Source: Spirochaetia bacterium (GTDB lineage Bacteria; Spirochaetota; Leptospirae; Leptospirales; Leptonemataceae). From it: DNA of 7,337 nucleotides. The translations under genes were made by a program, and so were the position numbers. Where the stretch lies: positions 1 to 7,337 of the forward strand of contig JACPZR010000093.1 of the NCBI GenBank assembly GCA_016195395.1, given 5' to 3'. The stretch's first letter is position 1. Every line of letters starts with the position of its first letter. The notes beneath the pieces are model-generated. The model was not told where the DNA came from and did no database searches. It saw only the letters and a list, made by a program, of their open reading frames with translations. Of the stretch, positions 6,368-7,337 are shown one piece after another.

Positions 6368-7165
6368 ATGTCTCGACTGTTAGACAAATATAAAGAAGCG
6401 GATGAAACCGAGCTTTGGAAGCGGTACCGTCGCACGGCCGAGTCTGAATTGCGCGATTTGTTCGCGGAAAAATACGCGCCCTTGGTGAAGTACGTTGCCG
6501 GCCGTGTGGCCATCGGCATGCCCCAGAACGTCGAGTTCGATGACCTCGTCAGCTACGGTTCGTTTGGACTGTTGGACGCCATCGAAAAATTCGATCCGGA
6601 AAGGGACATAAAGTTCAAAACATATGCCATGACCCGGATCCGCGGGGCCATCTTTGACGAGCTCCGCAGCATTGACTGGATTCCGCGCTCCATCCGGCAG
6701 AAAGCCAAGCAGCTGGAAGAAATCATTGGGATGCTCGAGAATAAGCTGGGGCATACCGTTGAAGACGAGGACATTGCCAAGGAACTGGGCATCTCTGTAG
6801 ACGAGCTTCAGTCGCTCTTGGCCAAGATCTCCGGCACTACGATCGTCTCTTTGAACGACATCTGGTATCTGGGTGATGACAACGACGAGGTTTCTTTTAT
6901 GGAAACCATCGAATCGCCTGCGAACCTGAACCCTGACGCCCTCATTGAGCGCGAAGAGATCAAGAGCGTCATCGTGGAAGCCATCAAACAGCTTCCCGAC
7001 AAAGAAAAGAAGGTCATTGTTCTCTATTATTACGAAGATCTGACCCTGAAAGAGATTGGAGAGGTCTTGGAAGTGACGGAAAGCCGCATTTCCCAGCTCC
7101 ACACCAAGGCCATCATGCGCCTCCGCGGAAAGCTCATGCGCATGAAGAACGCTCTGAAGAAGTAG
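6368..7165 (+). CDS. fliA: Flagellar sigma factor FliA/WhiG family (sigma28)
   Basis: The 265-residue product is a complete sigma factor of the FliA/WhiG group, which directs RNA polymerase to late flagellar, motor and chemotaxis promoters. Region 2 spans about residues 34-105, with the core-binding and -10-melting signature [19 protein letters not shown] (58-76) and [19 protein letters not shown] (83-101). Region 3 spans about 107-180 ([16 protein letters not shown], then an extended acidic loop [10 protein letters not shown]). Region 4 spans about 205-258, with the helix-turn-helix [20 protein letters not shown] (225-244) contacting the -35. No region 1.1 is present, as expected for this class. 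A Shine-Dalgarno sequence (AGGGA, about 6 bases before the ATG) supports the start, 25 bases after the preceding gene. The sequence is strikingly like Leptospira FliA/WhiG as I remember it. No FlgM anti-sigma gene is visible in the window. Confidence 0.95.
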   Translation: MSRLLDKYKEADETELWKRYRRTAESELRDLFAEKYAPLVKYVAGRVAIGMPQNVEFDDLVSYGSFGLLDAIEKFDPERDIKFKTYAMTRIRGAIFDELRSIDWIPRSIRQKAKQLEEIIGMLENKLGHTVEDEDIAKELGISVDELQSLLAKISGTTIVSLNDIWYLGDDNDEVSFMETIESPANLNPDALIEREEIKSVIVEAIKQLPDKEKKVIVLYYYEDLTLKEIGEVLEVTESRISQLHTKAIMRLRGKLMRMKNALKK

Positions 7166-7291
7166 GCAGCCGCCCGATTGGCTCGCTGAACCGGCGACTT
7201 TCTTCCATAAAAAGCAATTCCGTCCCCGCGCTTTGTCTCCCCACCCTTAGGCTGCATGCCCTATCTGCCGACGTGGTAAGAGAGGGATAAT

Positions 7292-7337
7292 ATGGAAGCG
7301 ATTGCTCCTAATCAAAACAACGTCGCCTCGGTCTTAC
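7292..7337 (+). CDS. Start of a gene downstream of fliA, partial
   Basis: An ATG at 7292 is preceded by a good Shine-Dalgarno sequence (GAGAGGGA, about 4-6 bases upstream) and opens a frame that stays open for 15 codons (MEAIAPNQNNVASVL) to the window edge. It is on the same strand as fliA, 126 bases after its stop. The gap shows no convincing terminator, so it may belong to the same operon or have its own promoter. Too little is visible to identify it. The soluble-looking N-terminus shows no signal peptide. Confidence 0.6.
   Translation, partial: MEAIAPNQNNVASVL

Noticed and set aside
6380..7102. 240-codon open frame on the minus strand opposite fliA
   Set aside because: It is antisense to a complete sigma factor, and the translated product has no family features.
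7166..7291. Terminator or FliA-type promoter after fliA
   Set aside because: Only a 4-bp GCCG/CGGC stem with a large loop and a distant GCAGCC/GGCTGC pair are present, with no T-run. TAAAAAGC lacks the matching GCCGATAA element.

Overview
The window looks like chromosomal DNA from a GC-rich spirochete, most likely of the Leptospirales type. The evidence is a compact flagellar-regulation block in the order flhF - flhG - small membrane protein - fliA. In addition, the FlhF N-domain (KEGGILGSALFSKRMVEIDF) and the WhiG/FliA-type sigma factor resemble spirochete versions as I remember them. I could not run a search, so the phylum is a moderate-confidence inference. I see no mobile element, CRISPR array, tRNA or rRNA, and no classical defence system.

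Left part (1-3344), all on the minus strand. Read in the direction of transcription, the genes are: an unrecognised putative lipoprotein of 214 residues (2700-3344); a class I FbaB/DhnA-type fructose-bisphosphate aldolase (1563-2621), closed by a strong TTCG-loop terminator (1467-1492); a secreted di-heme cytochrome c peroxidase/MauG-family protein (236-1402); and, 44 bases further on, the first 63 codons of an exported protein with a coiled-coil start (1-191), cut by the window edge. The last two probably form a transcription unit separate from the aldolase.

The divergent gap 3345-3446 separates the lipoprotein gene from the flagellar operon and holds a plausible sigma70-like promoter for flhF.

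Right part (3447-7337), all on the plus strand. flhF (SRP-type GTPase) abuts flhG (MinD/ParA-type ATPase) with no intervening base. After 43 bases comes a two-helix membrane protein of 165 residues, then after 25 bases fliA (flagellar sigma factor), and after 126 bases with no recognisable signal the first 15 codons of another gene. FlhF and FlhG would set where and how many flagella are assembled, and FliA would switch on late flagellar genes. The small membrane protein is the least understood member. Its last 18 residues resemble the FliG-binding tail of the MS-ring protein FliF, and this is the observation most worth following up.

No gene-free stretch exceeds 300 bases. The gaps are 192-235 (nothing beyond a ribosome binding site), 1403-1562 (terminator plus possible promoter), 2622-2699 (hairpins), 3345-3446 (promoter region), 5802-5844, 6343-6367 and 7166-7291 (no clear terminator or promoter seen).
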